64,000 nucleotides of DNA from Strongylocentrotus purpuratus (GCF_000002235.5 NW_022145549.1:1392001-1456000); one strand, 5' to 3'; positions 34,613 to 47,379 are shown, counted from the stretch's first letter. Numbers and translations are program-made. Notes: generated from the letters alone by a model not told the origin.

Positions 34613-35366
34613 AGCTCAGCATATCTGCTGTTTATATTTCTTTCCTTGGTTTTGTTCAATGCAGTTACATTTCTGTTCATAAATATAGAGAGCATCGATC
34701 CTAGAGGAGATGTGTTGATCTGTGTGAGCCCAGACTCAAACCTCTATGTACTACTCCTAATGACTATATCTTCACCCACACAGGAAGGGGTCTAATGAAT
34801 GAATGTAGAGAATAAAACAATATTCATTAGTCTTACTCCTTTTCAGCAAGTTTTCATGTCACAAAGTAAATTAAGTCATGTACGTAGTATGGACTCTCAG
34901 AAACAAGCTACAGAATAGGCATAACCTTTTATTTCTTTGCTCATTACCAGAATAGTGGAGATTAGGGCATTGTTTCATGAAGTCCAAATTCAGATTCACC
35001 GACATCCAATTGAAATGTGTGTATTGAAATCAACATGTATGTCAACATGATGTCAGTGAACTTGTCCTCATGACTCTTTTGTGAAACAATGCCAAGAACC
35101 AATCTGAAGCAACTGGTCTATTTTACTGTAGATGTGAACATTTGTTGTTTATCATTACAAAGAAAAGCAAAAGTCATCTTGGTTGTTTCTTTGCCAAGTT
35201 GCACTTTTTGTAGATAATTTTAAATTTTATGATGGTAACTACCCCCCCCCCTTGAACTAAAAAAAAAGTGATCCATACCCCCCCTCCCTCGTTCATGCCT
35301 GAATAAGTCTCAATATCCACCAAGCTAAGCATTACCACTCAAAAGCATCAGATCCAGGGTCTCTAC
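34613..35366. other. Non-coding stretch
   Basis: Nothing recognised; short C runs near 35241 and 35278. Confidence 0.4.
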
Positions 35367-35561
35367 TAGTCTGCAGACACAGACCCTAATTTGACACTTT
35401 ACCACAATTCCTAAAGCCTTGAGCAGAGCCTAGCTCTGTTAGTCTCTAGCTGTGTCTGAAGCATCTTAAGTATAGAGCCTATGAAGTATGCTGTCAACAT
35501 AGTCTCACAGTGCAGACACTGTTACGGACAGCGAGTGACAAGGGTCTGTGCCTGCAGACTA
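35367..35561. mobile_element. Mutator-like MITE family U1, full copy with 9-bp duplication
   Basis: The 195-bp element has termini TAGTCTGCAGACACAGACCC and the complement of TAGTCTGCAGGCACAGACCC. GGTCTCTAC is repeated exactly on both sides (35358-35366 and 35562-35570). A 9-bp duplication is typical of Mutator-like elements. The truncated relative is at 28530. Confidence 0.85.
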
Positions 35562-35993
35562 GGTCTCTACATGCCTTTACGATTAACCCAGGTGGGGTTA
35601 TTCCCTCTCTCATTCAGTGCCTTTCTGCGAGCTGATCCCAACACTTCACAGTGACTTTAGAAACTTTGCTTTCAGTCCTGAAGTAGCGTTTCACACCCGA
35701 CTACAAAGCAACATTTCATCCAAGCTGAAAGGAAAGAAGCAAACTGTCTGCTCCTCGCTCTCGCTTGCTCCTCTACACTTTAGGGATTGATTCTAACTCC
35801 AATGACCTCTCAAGTGTTAGCTTTAGAGCTATTTTCTTCTTCTGACTTATTATCTCAAGGATTCTCAGTTTTACTCAGGATTGTTGCACCTGCTGGGCGT
35901 TAGGAGACGGCCAGTCGCCCAGGAAGGAGGTGAAACAAAATTCATTGTTTGCAAACTTTTATACTCTTTGCTCGCTCATCATATCTGTCTCAT
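35562..35993. other. Non-coding stretch
   Basis: Nothing recognised. Confidence 0.4.
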
Positions 35994-36092
35994 TCTCTCT
36001 CCCTCTCTACCTGTCTCTATCTCTCTCTCTCTCTCCCTGTTTGTCTCTCTGTCTGTCTCTCTATATATCTCTTTCTCTCCCTGTCTGTCTCT
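35994..36092. repeat. CT/CTGT microsatellite
   Basis: Interrupted CT units with CTGTCTGT variants. Confidence 0.9.
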
Positions 36093-37639
36093 TTAGTGAT
36101 TCCAAAGGTACACAGAGTGCAGTACACAGACAGGCTGCTGCTGCGGTGCTAGCTTGAAAAGAATCCATTATTAGAACATACAGGTATTGTCACTGCCACT
36201 ACCAGGGAGTTATTTCACATTCGACTGTACAACTATTCATCTGTGTGCACGCATGTTCGCTGGCTTGGCTGGCAAGTCGCTCAGACTTTCTTTCTTGTAC
36301 ATTGAGACTTGGACTACATTTTGCATGTGGTAAAGTTTGCTCTGGTGGTGGTGTGTACTGTATGTACATTTCAGTTGAGTATCAGTGGTCGAGTTTTGGA
36401 AGTGAACAGACTTTGGACAACTCCTGGAGTTCATTTCAAGGTTTGTAACGGACACCACACCGCTTGGTGCACAATTATACTTTTTTGGTAAAGTAATATT
36501 CTAATGATTCTATATTTGTTATCAAGGAAAGGCAATGTCTCAAATGTCATGAATGTAAAGAAGGCTGTAGGCCTACATGCAGCCTATAAGTAATCAAACT
36601 ATTGGGACACTCTCTTTTGTATGTTGATATGTACGGTTTTTCAATGTCGAACAGGGTTAGTCTTTGTAAAGTTTTCTTCTTCGGCCCCTTTCTCTGTTGC
36701 TAGGATTTGGAGCTAATTTTCACCAAAGTGCTTTATGTCCACAAACATGCAAAGGCCATTTCTCTTCATCAGAAATAGTTAGGTTGTGCAATGCATAGAT
36801 TATGTTATTTTGATGAAGAGGGATATATTGTACTACTATCAAGTGTCATCATCAAGAAAATGGTGCCTGTTTGTGAAGAGCTTTTAAATTCATTAAATCT
36901 GTTGATTTCTGGAACCCTTCACAGGCCTTGCATGGTTGACCTCGGCTCTGGAACAGACATACAGGATTGCCACAGTCGACTTTCGTCACATGTACAATAT
37001 TGTCTGTTTGGAGCAAAAAGGTTGTTAACTGGTATACTTTACACCGAGTATAGAGCTTAAGCTGTCCAGTGTTTTGATCTGTGGTGAATAAAGAGTTAAG
37101 GTACTAAGGTACTTTTTATGGTGATTATTTTCATTAAATTGTGATTACATTCACATTATAGTCATTGCAGAATCTGGGTTTGACTTGGACATTTCAGACG
37201 GGGACTGGATCCCTAGACCAGAAATTGTGTGCATGCAGCGTTAGGAGTTAAGATTAAAATGCTTAACTAATAGTGTATATATATATATATATTATAATAA
37301 ATGAATTATGAAAGTTTCATTCTACTGCAAAATCTAGGACTCCTAATACAATCAGCTATATATCGTATTTATTTTGTTGCCGAGTAACCAAGGTGCCACT
37401 GAAAATCTTGCCATTCTTTATTCATATGTAGAATTCTGCGAAAGCCTGACCCTCTTTCATTCCACTTGAAAAGTTTTTTATAGTACATTTGAAAGCAATA
37501 AAACCTCAATGATATCCGTTTGGAGTATTACAATTCTAGCGTAATGACCGCTTATCATGCTTATGCCTCATAATACCGGTAATACCTGGCTCCATGAGGA
37601 CTTAGCTCTGCCAAGGACATGTAAGAAATACCAGTAATA
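36093..37639. other. Non-coding stretch with (TA)n
   Basis: A (TA)n run at about 37276-37292. At 36436-36445 TTTCAAG|GTTTGT is a weak donor-like site after GC-richer sequence, which could end a first exon, but nothing else supports it. Confidence 0.4.
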
Positions 37640-38090
37640 TAAGGGTGCGTTCAAGCAATTTTTTGAAGCTAGAATCATAATTCAAAACGCTGTTAAAAAA
37701 CATGGTTACTGCGGGAGAGCGTTTGAGCGTTTTTTCATCAACGCTGATTCTCGCTCATTTCAAGCCTATATAGCCACTGCTCATCACGCTGTGCAGTTTG
37801 ACCCAGGAAGCATAGGTCAACTTTGCTGCATGCTTTCTAAATTTCGTTACGGTAGACTGTCGGCCAAACCGGAAGCAGGCCACGATAATGGCGTTATAGA
37901 ATCATGATTCGTTCAAGCGGTTTTTAGCATATAAAATACATCTTTTTTTTTAGCGTTTCATGTTTGTGTTTTTAAACACGTTTACTTTTACGACCGACGG
38001 AAAATTGCTTGAAACGCAACCATGTTTTAAACTAAACGTCTTTGAAAACCGTGTTTCTAGGGTGAAAAAATGTTGCATGAACACACCTTA
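37640..38090. mobile_element. TAAGGG-TIR element, family K1, copy 2
   Basis: The ends are TAAGGGTGCGTTCAAGCAA and the complement of TTAAGGTGTGTTCATGCAA. It shares GCAACCATGTTTTAAACTAA (reverse strand) with the element at 7702. It carries a short internal near-repeat of its own terminus around GAATCATGATTCGTTCAAGC. Non-coding. Confidence 0.75.
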
Positions 38091-39055
38091 AGGCATGTTA
38101 TCATCCTTGTAGCACTGTCAGGATCTCCTTGGGGGCATGGATAGATGGATGGAATTCCACAGCCCATTAGTGTAATGATTATTACCCTGCTCGTTACATT
38201 CAAATCAAATCACAATCCTAATATTCCATTTATCGATCTATTACAATTTTTATTAGAAGAGCAGTGATGTATTTAGACCCCTCAAACTTTGTGTGCAGAT
38301 TTTGAAGATAATATTCAGTAGTGGAAGGCTTGAGAGCAACGAGGAAATTAGAATGAAATAGTTTGATGATTGTTTCCTATCATGTCAAAAGATCCATCTA
38401 GGAGATATTCTGATGTGAAAGATACGGTGAATAAGTGATACATATAATAAAGACCACTCAGAGAAGACAAGAAAACTGGTCTGTAAAAGTTGTTTAGACA
38501 AGTGGTTGTTTTTTTCAGTGATAAACTATATTAAAGGGAAACAGAAATGTGATTTATAGGCTGGTGGTGTTTCTAAACATGCAGGTGGTTGTAACAGAAG
38601 GTATTTTGATGTCCCTTTTATTATCTGATATGAATTTAGTGTAAATATAAAAAATGAACACATCTAGTGTCCTCACACTGGTGCTGTACTACGGCACATG
38701 CCTTAGTGACACTTGTTGAGAGGGCAATATCTACTAACCGTATTCTTAACTTTGACACTGGACCAAACACTATATGTAACCCAAATCCTAGTTATACTAA
38801 ACCTAACCTAAAACTCAATAGATGGTTTTACTAATTGTATGCATACGTTAGATGCCATTTTGAATAGCAGGTGAACCAAATAGTTTGTAGCTCCAGAGAG
38901 GAACATGTATACATAAGAATATATTAATAAACTGGGCATTTACTTCTTGACTTCTCTTGATAAAATATTGCCAGCAAAAGAAATTGTTTCATGAGCATAT
39001 TTTGGAGCATCCTACATGACTGCTTGGATAGTTCCATGCATACTGATCACAAAAA
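38091..39055. other. Non-coding stretch with CCTAA-rich patch
   Basis: At 38775-38820 the words ACCCAAATCCTAG and AAACCTAACCTAAAAC recall the TTAGGG-like patches elsewhere. No gene. Confidence 0.45.
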
Positions 39056-39345
39056 CATGGCTAATGTTTCATTTGTCACCAAATTTATGCATATGTCTTT
39101 GTGAGATGCCTCAATATAAATTATTTCATTCCACTGATCAGAATATTTGTATCTCAATAGTCAGAATACACATTGCAACATTAATTTTCACGAGGTAGGA
39201 TAACATTAGTGCTTGTCTTACCCAACAACACATGATATATGCAATTTGCAATCTATATTGAGATTATTCTTAACAGTTGAATGAAATAATTTGTATCAGG
39301 CACTTCAGTAAAGTTTGGTTACATTACGAAAATAGCCTATTCACA
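39056..39345. mobile_element. P1 palindromic MITE copy
   Basis: It includes CACCAAATTTATGCATATG, CAATAGTCAGAATACACATT, CACGAGGTAGGATAACATTA, GCAATTTGCAATCTATATTG, CTTAACAGTTGAATG and GGTTACATTACGAAAATAGC. It provides the uninterrupted TTAA site used to interpret the insertion at 33186. Confidence 0.75.
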
Positions 39346-40484
39346 TCCTGGCCCAGGATTTAGGATATATATATGTGACCTTACATTTGTTTAGTGGAAG
39401 CGGTGGTCAAGGTGAAAGGGTAAGTTTACCCTGCTTCCTAGTATGGCCTAATAACAACCATGAATGTGTGTGTAAACTAATTATATATCATTGGCTTATC
39501 AGAAACTCTAGTACTGTAGTTCTGTACATGCATGGTTAGTTACTTGAAATGGGACTGGTTGTAGTTCAAGCAGAGACATTTTATTAGTAGTTTTCCTATA
39601 AAAGAAGTTTGTACTCCATGAGTCCATTGCTACAAGGTAATATTCTTGCCATCTTACAGACAGGAATAAAGACTTGAAGGTCTGTAATTATTTATGATGC
39701 TCTTCTCAAGTTTGTTGACTACAAGGTAAGCAAATTAATAATCATCAATGCTACCAGTTGTGCCTCTTAAAACAGACTGTCCCATTGAAATAATAGTACT
39801 TTCCAACTGGGAAGGTGTGCTGAATATCGCCTCACAAAACAAATCTCCCCAAATTTATGAGATTTACTCAAGTGTGTGAACAAACCCATTTGACCAGGGC
39901 ATCTGTCACAGTTCATTTACCAGCCATGGGCATTTCACATTATGCCCATGTTTACACTATTGATGCACTCTATTCAAGTTATGCTTTCAAAAGCACAGCG
40001 TCTAAAGCGTTTTAATAGCAGCCCATGGATAGTTGTGAGATTATCAAGCCAATGACTATATCTCGGTGCCAACTAGATGTGAAATTGTATAAAGTGATTT
40101 TTAAATTCCTCCTTTTTTCCAGTTCAATTTGAATTGAATAGAATGAGTTTAAATTGGCCTACAATGCAAAAGATACTATTTCCCTCAGGACCATACTGTG
40201 ATATATCTATTTTATGAGTCTATGTATTTTATGTTTCTCTTCACATTTGGAAATTTTGCAAGTGCTATGGTACTTTTTTTTATATTTTAGCATTCCTAAA
40301 TACTCAGAAAAAAGCGTCTGCTTACTGTTACGCTTTCTTTTGCATTGGACTGAAGTAGTTTTGTTGTTGTTTTGTACTGAAAACTTTTGAACACTGTCCA
40401 CTTGTTTTATTTTATTTTAAATTTTGATACATATTTTTGCATAGTGCATATAAATTCCAAAACTTGTCTTGTCTTCGTTGGATA
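39346..40484. other. Non-coding stretch
   Basis: Nothing recognised. Confidence 0.4.
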
Positions 40485-40690
40485 TGGCAGCCATTACATA
40501 TCAGCACCTAGACGTATACGCTGAGATGCAAAACATACCAGCTTTCCCCTTAGTACACCTAGAGACGCTAGCAAGACCCATGAGTAGCAAATGCAGAATC
40601 ATGTGTTGCCAGAGGACTTGAGTGCTATGTCAGGGTTCAAACTTATGAACTTAACATTGACAGTCACGTGTTCTAGCCACAATATCTAAA
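40485..40690 (-). mobile_element. tRNA-derived SINE, minus strand
   Basis: Read on the minus strand: TGTGGCTAGAACACGTGACT (A-box-like), CAATGTTAAGTTC, AAGTTTGAACCCTGAC (B-box-like), then a body of about 140 bp. The boxes are degenerate. Confidence 0.5.
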
Positions 40691-42668
40691 CTTATGCAAC
40701 AGAGTTGTATTAAGTGTTGTATTAAGTGGCAGCCACATTATTGTATTTTCCTCTCTTTTGTTACATAAATAAATGTTAATGGAACATTTTGGAGGGATGA
40801 GGATGTCCTGTATTTAACGCCTTGTCACTGTGCCACTCAATTAAGGGTGGTCCTAGACACGTGCAGTAGAAATAAACCTTTGTCATGATTGTGTGTATCC
40901 AGCCTTGAAGCAGGAAAGTTACATTCAGTTCTAAAAATCAATCACCCTTCAAGGTGTATCGTCATACAATTGATGAAGTGATAACATTGATTTTTTTTCT
41001 TTGCCCGCACGTACGATTGTTCAGTCGTACGTAGGTACTGGACACATTGCATTGTTCTTTTGTATTCTATTAACTCTGCAAGCTTGATAAGGACATCAGT
41101 CATCAAGCAGAGGATTTCCTCAAGTTTTTTGTTTGTTTCATCAGCGTTGTTTCGCTTTAGATTTAATTGGTAATCCCAGCATGGATCCATCAAATGACTG
41201 GAGCATCAGGTAAATATGACCTGGGTCTGGGATGACTTTATAGATGTTACATATGTGCGGCGCTCCCAGCAAGCCATTTGCTGTGTACAAGGTCTCGAGC
41301 CCAATTACCTGTATCATAAAGATTTGTATGATCAAATAAAGAAAGCTATCAGTACTGATTCAGTAGTGCCAAAACAATAGATTTATGGGCCTGTCTAGGA
41401 AACAATTGGTATTCTAAATTACAGATGAAGTGTTAAAACATGTTGAGCATTCAGTCATTTTTCTGTTGGTTATCTTTTGACTGATGGCTTGATACTAGTA
41501 CTATTAGTCCTTTGAGACGAGCTGCATGCTCAGATTGTTATTGGTGTGTTTGAAATAAAATTAAAAAAATAAAAAGTAAAAATTAAAAATAAATATTTGT
41601 TCATGTTATCCTTTGATGTAGGATGCTATTCATAGTAATAGGACCAGAAGGATAAGACAGAATTGAAATTCATTGGAATGCCATTGGAATCCATTTGCAC
41701 GTCTTTTTTGAACTCCTATCAATTGTTTTTACACGTTTTGCTTCAAATAACTGACCTAAGAGTTACTCGAATATAAAAGGGCAATACAACCTTTGTAATA
41801 AATTCATTTGTATGAAGACAGAACATGTGAGAAATAGAAGAGAAAAATAATAAGAGAGTTAGGAATGTTTAAAATATGACATCAATAAATCTATGCAATT
41901 CTGAAACTGACAATTTGTCAATGGGTTATGACATATTCACAGACAACTCTCCCGTTTGTGTGTTAAAAAATATCACTTATTTATGTTTTTCTCTTAAGCG
42001 CCTCCTTTTCTTTATAGTGCACTTCTCAAAATGTATGATGTTAATTATAAGTACTCTAAACAGGAAAGACCCACCTGAGTCATACATTTTGTGCACTCTG
42101 ATAATTAAAAACGAGGCAAAGAGGCAAGAGGCAAATTTCTATTAAAAAACCCAATTCATTACATTTCTGTCTAGAAGAATTTTCAGAGAGATTTATGACT
42201 AGATGAATGAGTATTATTCATAATTCTAAAGACTTGATCTTTTATTCTGTGTAATGAAATTTGATATCTGAAATAAGTGACCAAAGTTCAAGTTAGGAGA
42301 ACTTCAAGAATAATATTTTCCATTTTTGCATTCTTCTACGTCAAGTTTAGTCCTCACTTATTTACCCAAGTTATACAAGTCTCTCTGTTACCCTGCGGAT
42401 TTATTTGACCGTTATTACTGATTTCTAGGATTTATAAGCCTACACAAATATATCCTGCAAATACGTCGGGGGGACGGCCCAACAATAGGCCCATTTACAC
42501 AGCCCATACACTATATTGAAAAATCATGGATTTTGGGGACTGCCATTTCTACCACAGGTAAAACCCATAAAATACTGCCAATGTTTGCTCCTTTCAATTT
42601 TGGGGTGAGTACCGGTATTGCACATGTGCGACTTGATGCTGCTCCGCATGAGACGGCATGGAAAGGAG
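40691..42668. other. Non-coding stretch
   Basis: Two kilobases without a recognisable gene or repeat; A-rich near 41560. Confidence 0.4.
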
Positions 42669-43386
42669 TAGACCGAAAGCTTCAGTCTCTATACCGTCGG
42701 TTGTTCCACTGAGACTACGTCTGGCTCCACTAGACCTCCGGTTATAGAGACTGAACGATCGCCTATGCCAGCCTATGTTGAAGATATCACGGCTAGATTT
42801 TAGCCGTTAGGCCCCTCCCACAAACATGAACAAACTTGCCACGGCCGTATTGTTATGCCCCCAAAATCCCCCAAAATGTCATTTTACCTCGTGCATATCC
42901 AATTTTACATGTGATAACGCCATTACGAACGTGTAGATGGCGCACAGTTTTTCCTTCATAATCATTTTGCCTTCGGCGTAGACTAGAAGGGATGAGATTG
43001 ACGGCAGCGAGAGTTTAACACGGCTTGCAAGATTTTCAACATGGATGTCGATTTTGACCCATAATTTCCTTAAAAGGGACCATTAAACGGATTATTTCAA
43101 TCAAGTTAGTAAGTGGAACCGATGTATTATAGCCTAGGCCTAATGTAAAATTGGATATGCACGAGGTAAAATGACATTTTGGGGGATTTTGGGGGCATAA
43201 CAATACGGCCGTGGCAAGTTTGTTCATGTTTGTGGGAGGGGCCTAACGGCTAAAATCTAGCCGTGATATCTTCAACATAGGCTGGCATAGGCGATCGTTC
43301 AGTCTCTATAACCGGAGGTCTAGTGGAGCCAGACGTAGTCTCAGTGGAACAACCGACAGTATAGAGACTGAAGCTTTCGGTCTAGG
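42669..43386. repeat. Near-perfect inverted repeat with 225-bp spacer
   Basis: Arms of about 246 bp (42669-42914 and 43140-43386) are almost identical; I see one clear difference (ATACCGTCGG against ATACTGTCGG read on the same strand). Each arm also contains a short inverted pair, TTCAGTCTCTATA and TATAGAGACTGAA. No target duplication is clear. The spacer is not recognised. The RNA would fold into a long hairpin. Confidence 0.9.
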
Positions 43387-44290
43387 AAAGGAGGAGAGTC
43401 GCATGATAACAAAACACAATCATTCAAGAGTGGGCATTAATTTGCACTGTGAAAATCAGTGAAATTTCTAACAGTGTTTTTCCCTAGAGGTGGATTTTTA
43501 GTTATTGTGTTTGCTGGTAGTTGCTTAGCAACTTGCGACACAACACAGGAAAGTGATGTTTGTTGCATGCAGTGTAAACGGAGCTTTGTTAGAGGTGTAC
43601 CCTATGCCATGGGAAACCCCCTTTTTTAAGATCAATCCGGCTATTGGTTGCAAGAATCTGGAAACGGTCAATTTTGTGTTTCTGAATATATTTGATTATT
43701 GAATTTTTCTCATTCATCACAGCTAATTTCAACCATGTAAAGATTGAAATATGTTGTTGACTTTACAAATGTGAATAAAGATAAGTGAATGGGGGGGGGG
43801 GGGTGTTGAGGGACAGTACCACTTGCATCAACAAGCTGACCAACGCCAATCAAAAGAAAATTGAAATATTTGATCTTTTAATTGCCTGCATTCACTTTAG
43901 TTCTGCAATGAATCATTTTGAGGTTTTGTGTGGACCAATAGAAGCTGACACAAAGCCCAAAAAAAATTGAGGGGAGAATTCAGAATACAAACAACTGCAT
44001 TTTTATATGAATTGATAAAGAGAAAATATAAAAGGGTTTGGGTGTTATTTAATATTGGAAGGGGGGTGGCATTACTTGGAAAATGCTATACAAATTTACA
44101 AGGCTACTGGTTAAGGGAAGGGTGCAGGAGGTGGTATGGGCTTCTTCTTTCCTTATATTTCCCCCTTCTCTTGTTCACTTTCTCTTTCCTTGCTATGTTT
44201 TTTTTTTCCCCACTATAAAATTGTAATTGGTGGGCTGTGTAAATGACCTAATGAAGAGATAACATTTTATTGCTCAATTCTATCTTACAG
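43387..44290. other. Non-coding DNA with an element fragment and poly(G)
   Basis: At 43500-43585 GGTAGTTGCTTAGCAACTTG and CATGCAGTGTAAACGGAGC match the right end of the element at 48405. A G run lies at 43790-43803. No gene. Confidence 0.5.
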
Positions 44291-44388
44291 ATTCTAAAAG
44301 GATTAAAAAGAAGTAACAGAGGAATCACTGAAGTCCAAATCCTACTGGAATAATACAAGGCTTAAAGATACTCACAGTAACCATATTG
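44291..44388 (+). other. Candidate untranslated exon
   Basis: A 98-bp segment lies between a good acceptor (CTATCTTACAG) and a consensus donor (TTG|GTAAGT). It is A-rich and has no long open frame, as a 5' UTR exon would be. It is on the same strand as the EAAT gene, 10 kb upstream of the start-codon exon. The splice signals are seen. Membership in the EAAT transcript is inferred and unproven. Confidence 0.35.
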
Positions 44389-45559
44389 GTAAGTAAACAA
44401 AATTATCAATCAAAGAACCCTCTTGTGATATCGAAACAAGATTTTCTTGGGCCCTGGAAGATAAAGAATCATGATGGATTATATCTCCCCGAATATCAAT
44501 TATATCTCCTTTAGTCAATAGAGGTTAACTTACATTTATGGATGTTTCTTTCCTAGGAACCTAGTGAAAAGGTATTACATTGACCTGTTATTAATGTATG
44601 AACTACAATACTCCGGTCTGCATATATTACTTGTTGCTATGTTGGGCAAGTCTTGGGCAAGCTTTCAAGTTGTCAAGAAAAATCTTTGTTCCAAAAGTAT
44701 ATTTGAATATGATGATAAACTAATCTTTTGTAGCTTTACACAAAGTATAATCAAGTTTATGTCATATAGAGACAATGCGTGGTATAATGGTAGCCAGATT
44801 TGAGGTACAATATATTTGTTGCGAGTGAGTTGATTTTATGTTTAAGGGCACTGGTTGCAGCCCCTGCCCTTGATTTAGTGCTTACTGATGAACTGAATAT
44901 ACTAATTCATATTTAAATTGATTTCTTCACGTCCTTATGTAGACATGGAAAGATTATCATTATAAAAACAAACAAAAAAGAAGAAAAGAAAACAAAGCAA
45001 AACAAAACAAAATTGAGATATACTGAATATAAACACAAATGCTAACAAAACAGAGCCATATTGTACATATTGTAGAAATTATCACATTACACTCAACATA
45101 ATTATTAATATTGTTATTATCAAAGACAGAACTAAACAAGATAGGAACATCGTAGATATAAACAAAACCTAGTCAAAGACGCATACACGTAAACAGCCTA
45201 AATAGGGATGGGAAGATGTATCTACCACTGGGCCATTGTGTCACGGTCAAAAGTTCACTTTAATCGCTTACCTCTTTCTGCCCTTGAACCTGTTCACACA
45301 AGGGAAACAAAATAATACGATTCTTGGTGTAAATTTCTGCTTTTACGTTAACCCTGAGACTCTTGTTTTCCTCAGTCTTTTTTCTGCAGCAGTGAGCATC
45401 ACAAAATAGTATCAGTATGTTGAATTACAAATCTACCACATGTATACCTCTAGAACCACTTGAAACCTTTGAGGTATTGAAATCTGAAGGATGGCATTTT
45501 ACTACTGGTAGTGCTCTAACGCTCCAGGTATAATAAACTGCATACTGTATTAAGGCTGT
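44389..45559. other. Non-coding stretch
   Basis: A-rich at 44960-45020. No gene. Confidence 0.4.
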
Positions 45560-45637
45560 GAAGGGTAGTCGAATGCTCGAGTACCCGCATGGTTGACAAC
45601 TACTCGGGTACAATTTCTCATACCCGAATATTCGGCC

Positions 45638-45673
<36 letters not shown>

Positions 45674-46112
45674 TTTTTTGTTTTTTGTTTGAAATGTCCA
45701 GGCCGACGCTTACCCGTGCCTGGGTGAGCGGTGGCCGCTGGCGTGGTGCCGTTGGTAAAAATGTTTCCCAACTCAAGCACTGTCAAACTCACCACTCAGA
45801 AACTGGGACCAAATGTCTGGATTTCTGCTTGGACTTGGAGGAAAATGGATTATTCTGCCATCCTTGGTTTTTAAAACAGCATTGTTCACTGTTATTATTA
45901 TTATTAAATCGGCGCCTTCAACTGCAACTCAAAGTAAATTGCATGCGTTTTCGGCGACAGAACTGGGATACTGCTCCAGTGGTATGTATGGTGGTGGCAA
46001 AAAAAAAAAAAAAAATTCAAAAAAATTCAAAAATAATTCAAAAAAATTCAAAAAAAAACATGGCGTCCGAATACTCGAGTATTCGCTTGTAAGCATAGGA
46101 GTGTACTCGGGT
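45560..46112. mobile_element. Foldback element with CTCGAGTA ends
   Basis: The left end (TCGAATGCTCGAGTACCCG, ACTACTCGGGTACAATTTC, CCGAATATTCGG) and right end (CCGAATACTCGAGTATTCG, AGTGTACTCGGGTACCTC) are complementary in part. Internal A runs at 45642-45670 and 45999-46050. Frames across the A runs give Lys-rich peptides and are not genes. Confidence 0.6.
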
Positions 46113-46124
46113 ACCTCATTACAC

Positions 46125-46215
46125 TGTTGTGCACAGCATTTCAAAGAATTAATTCCTGCCAGGTACCCATTTACATATCACCTGGGTTGAGTGTGGCAGA
46201 TGTAGATCAATACCA
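46125..46215 (-). mobile_element. SINE family S2 fragment, minus strand
   Basis: CAGCATTTCAAAGAATTAAT, CTGCCAGGTACCCATTTACA and CACCTGGGTTGAGTGTGGC match the body of the SINE at 63225-63498. The tRNA head is missing. Confidence 0.7.
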
Positions 46216-46429
46216 TGTTGTCTTCTAGTCTGTGCGCTCTTTTTGTTATTCTATGATACTTTAACCAATGTTTTTTTATACAAGTTTTGTATAAATTTCA
46301 TATAGTCTGAACTGGTTTTTAGTCAGACATTCACCTGTAGACAGTGTAGTCTAGTCTTACTTTTGAGCTCTTGCGGATTGCTGTCCAGGCGTCAGCCATT
46401 TAAAAAGAAGTTCATAGACTCAACTTCAA
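46216..46429. other. Non-coding stretch
   Basis: Nothing recognised. Confidence 0.4.
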
Positions 46430-46656
46430 GAAATTTGCTCAGTGTTTGCGCATAGTGCGAGCCTTCTGGCTGGTGAAAATGGACCGAACAAATAGAGGGC
46501 TATTTTGCAAATTAACTAGCCCAAGATATTGCAGATTTCTCGAGCAAATAGCCCTCTAATAGTGTCTTCATCTGCCAAATAACCTGCTATTTCATGTTCG
46601 GGCAAATTTCCTGACTTAGAAATAGCAGGCTATTTGGCTTAACCGAGCTGATGAAG
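46430..46656. mobile_element. Palindromic element related to 11535-11863
   Basis: It shares GCGCATAGTGCGAGCCTTCT, AATAGAGGGCTATTTTGC, TGTCTTCATCTGCCAAATAA and GAGCTGATGAAGG with the earlier copy, with the internal order rearranged. Confidence 0.55.
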
Positions 46657-46879
46657 GCAAGCCTAGTGAACACATTTGCTCTGGGCTTGATTTTGTCAAA
46701 TATATAGTGTAAGGGCTTGGTTTGGGATTGAATTTTAGGTGACTCTGCATAGGGCCTATAGTTAGGAGCAGATGTAATGTTGGGCCCAGGCTTATCAGAA
46801 TATAGGGTCATCCCTGATAAACTTTGGTGGCTGTTTCAGTTTGGCCCTTCTGAGGAATCAGTTCAGACAGGTTGGGCCA

Positions 46880-47120
46880 AATATTAAAAAACATGTTTTG
46901 CGTCCTGCCTTTTTGAAAAATAGCGAGGAGGGGGCCCTTTTTTTCTTCTTTATTCCTTCAAATTGGCCTCTCAAAATGGCCGCTAGGTACAGTTTCCCTG
47001 ACAGTCAGGCTACTTTTCAAGACGGCCGCCGGCATTTAAAAAAAAAAATTAAAATCAGAAATTTAACATTTTAGCAGTGTGTTTTTCATGTGTTTTTTTT
47101 CTTTCATAATTTTTTTTTAA
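46880..47120 (-). repeat. Fragment of the composite repeat, minus strand
   Basis: On the minus strand it runs AACACATGAAAAACACACTG, GGCGGCCGTCTTGAAAAGTA, CTGTCAGGGAAACTGTAC, GCGGCCATTTTGAGAGG and AACATGTTTTTTAAT. This is the same block order as 16310-16510. Confidence 0.75.
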
Positions 47121-47379
47121 TGGCCTTGTATAAGCAAACTATCGAGGAGACTCCATGAAATTTAAAAATCACCTGTGAGACAAAATAGTTATAACCCCAT
47201 GAACTTGGAATGGAGGCTAAATTGTCAAGGAACATTGTTGACTTAACAACCAAATCAGTGTTTACATTAGCGATGATTTTGATCCTGTCAAGTCATAGTT
47301 CCTTTATGACTTCTGTTTGCATTCTGTCAGGCTCGGTATGTGACTGCATGGTCTCACGTTGTTCATTTTTGCATTTGTG

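Noticed and set aside
45589..46190. 125- and 167-codon frames with Lys runs
   Set aside because: They cross poly(A) runs within a foldback element.
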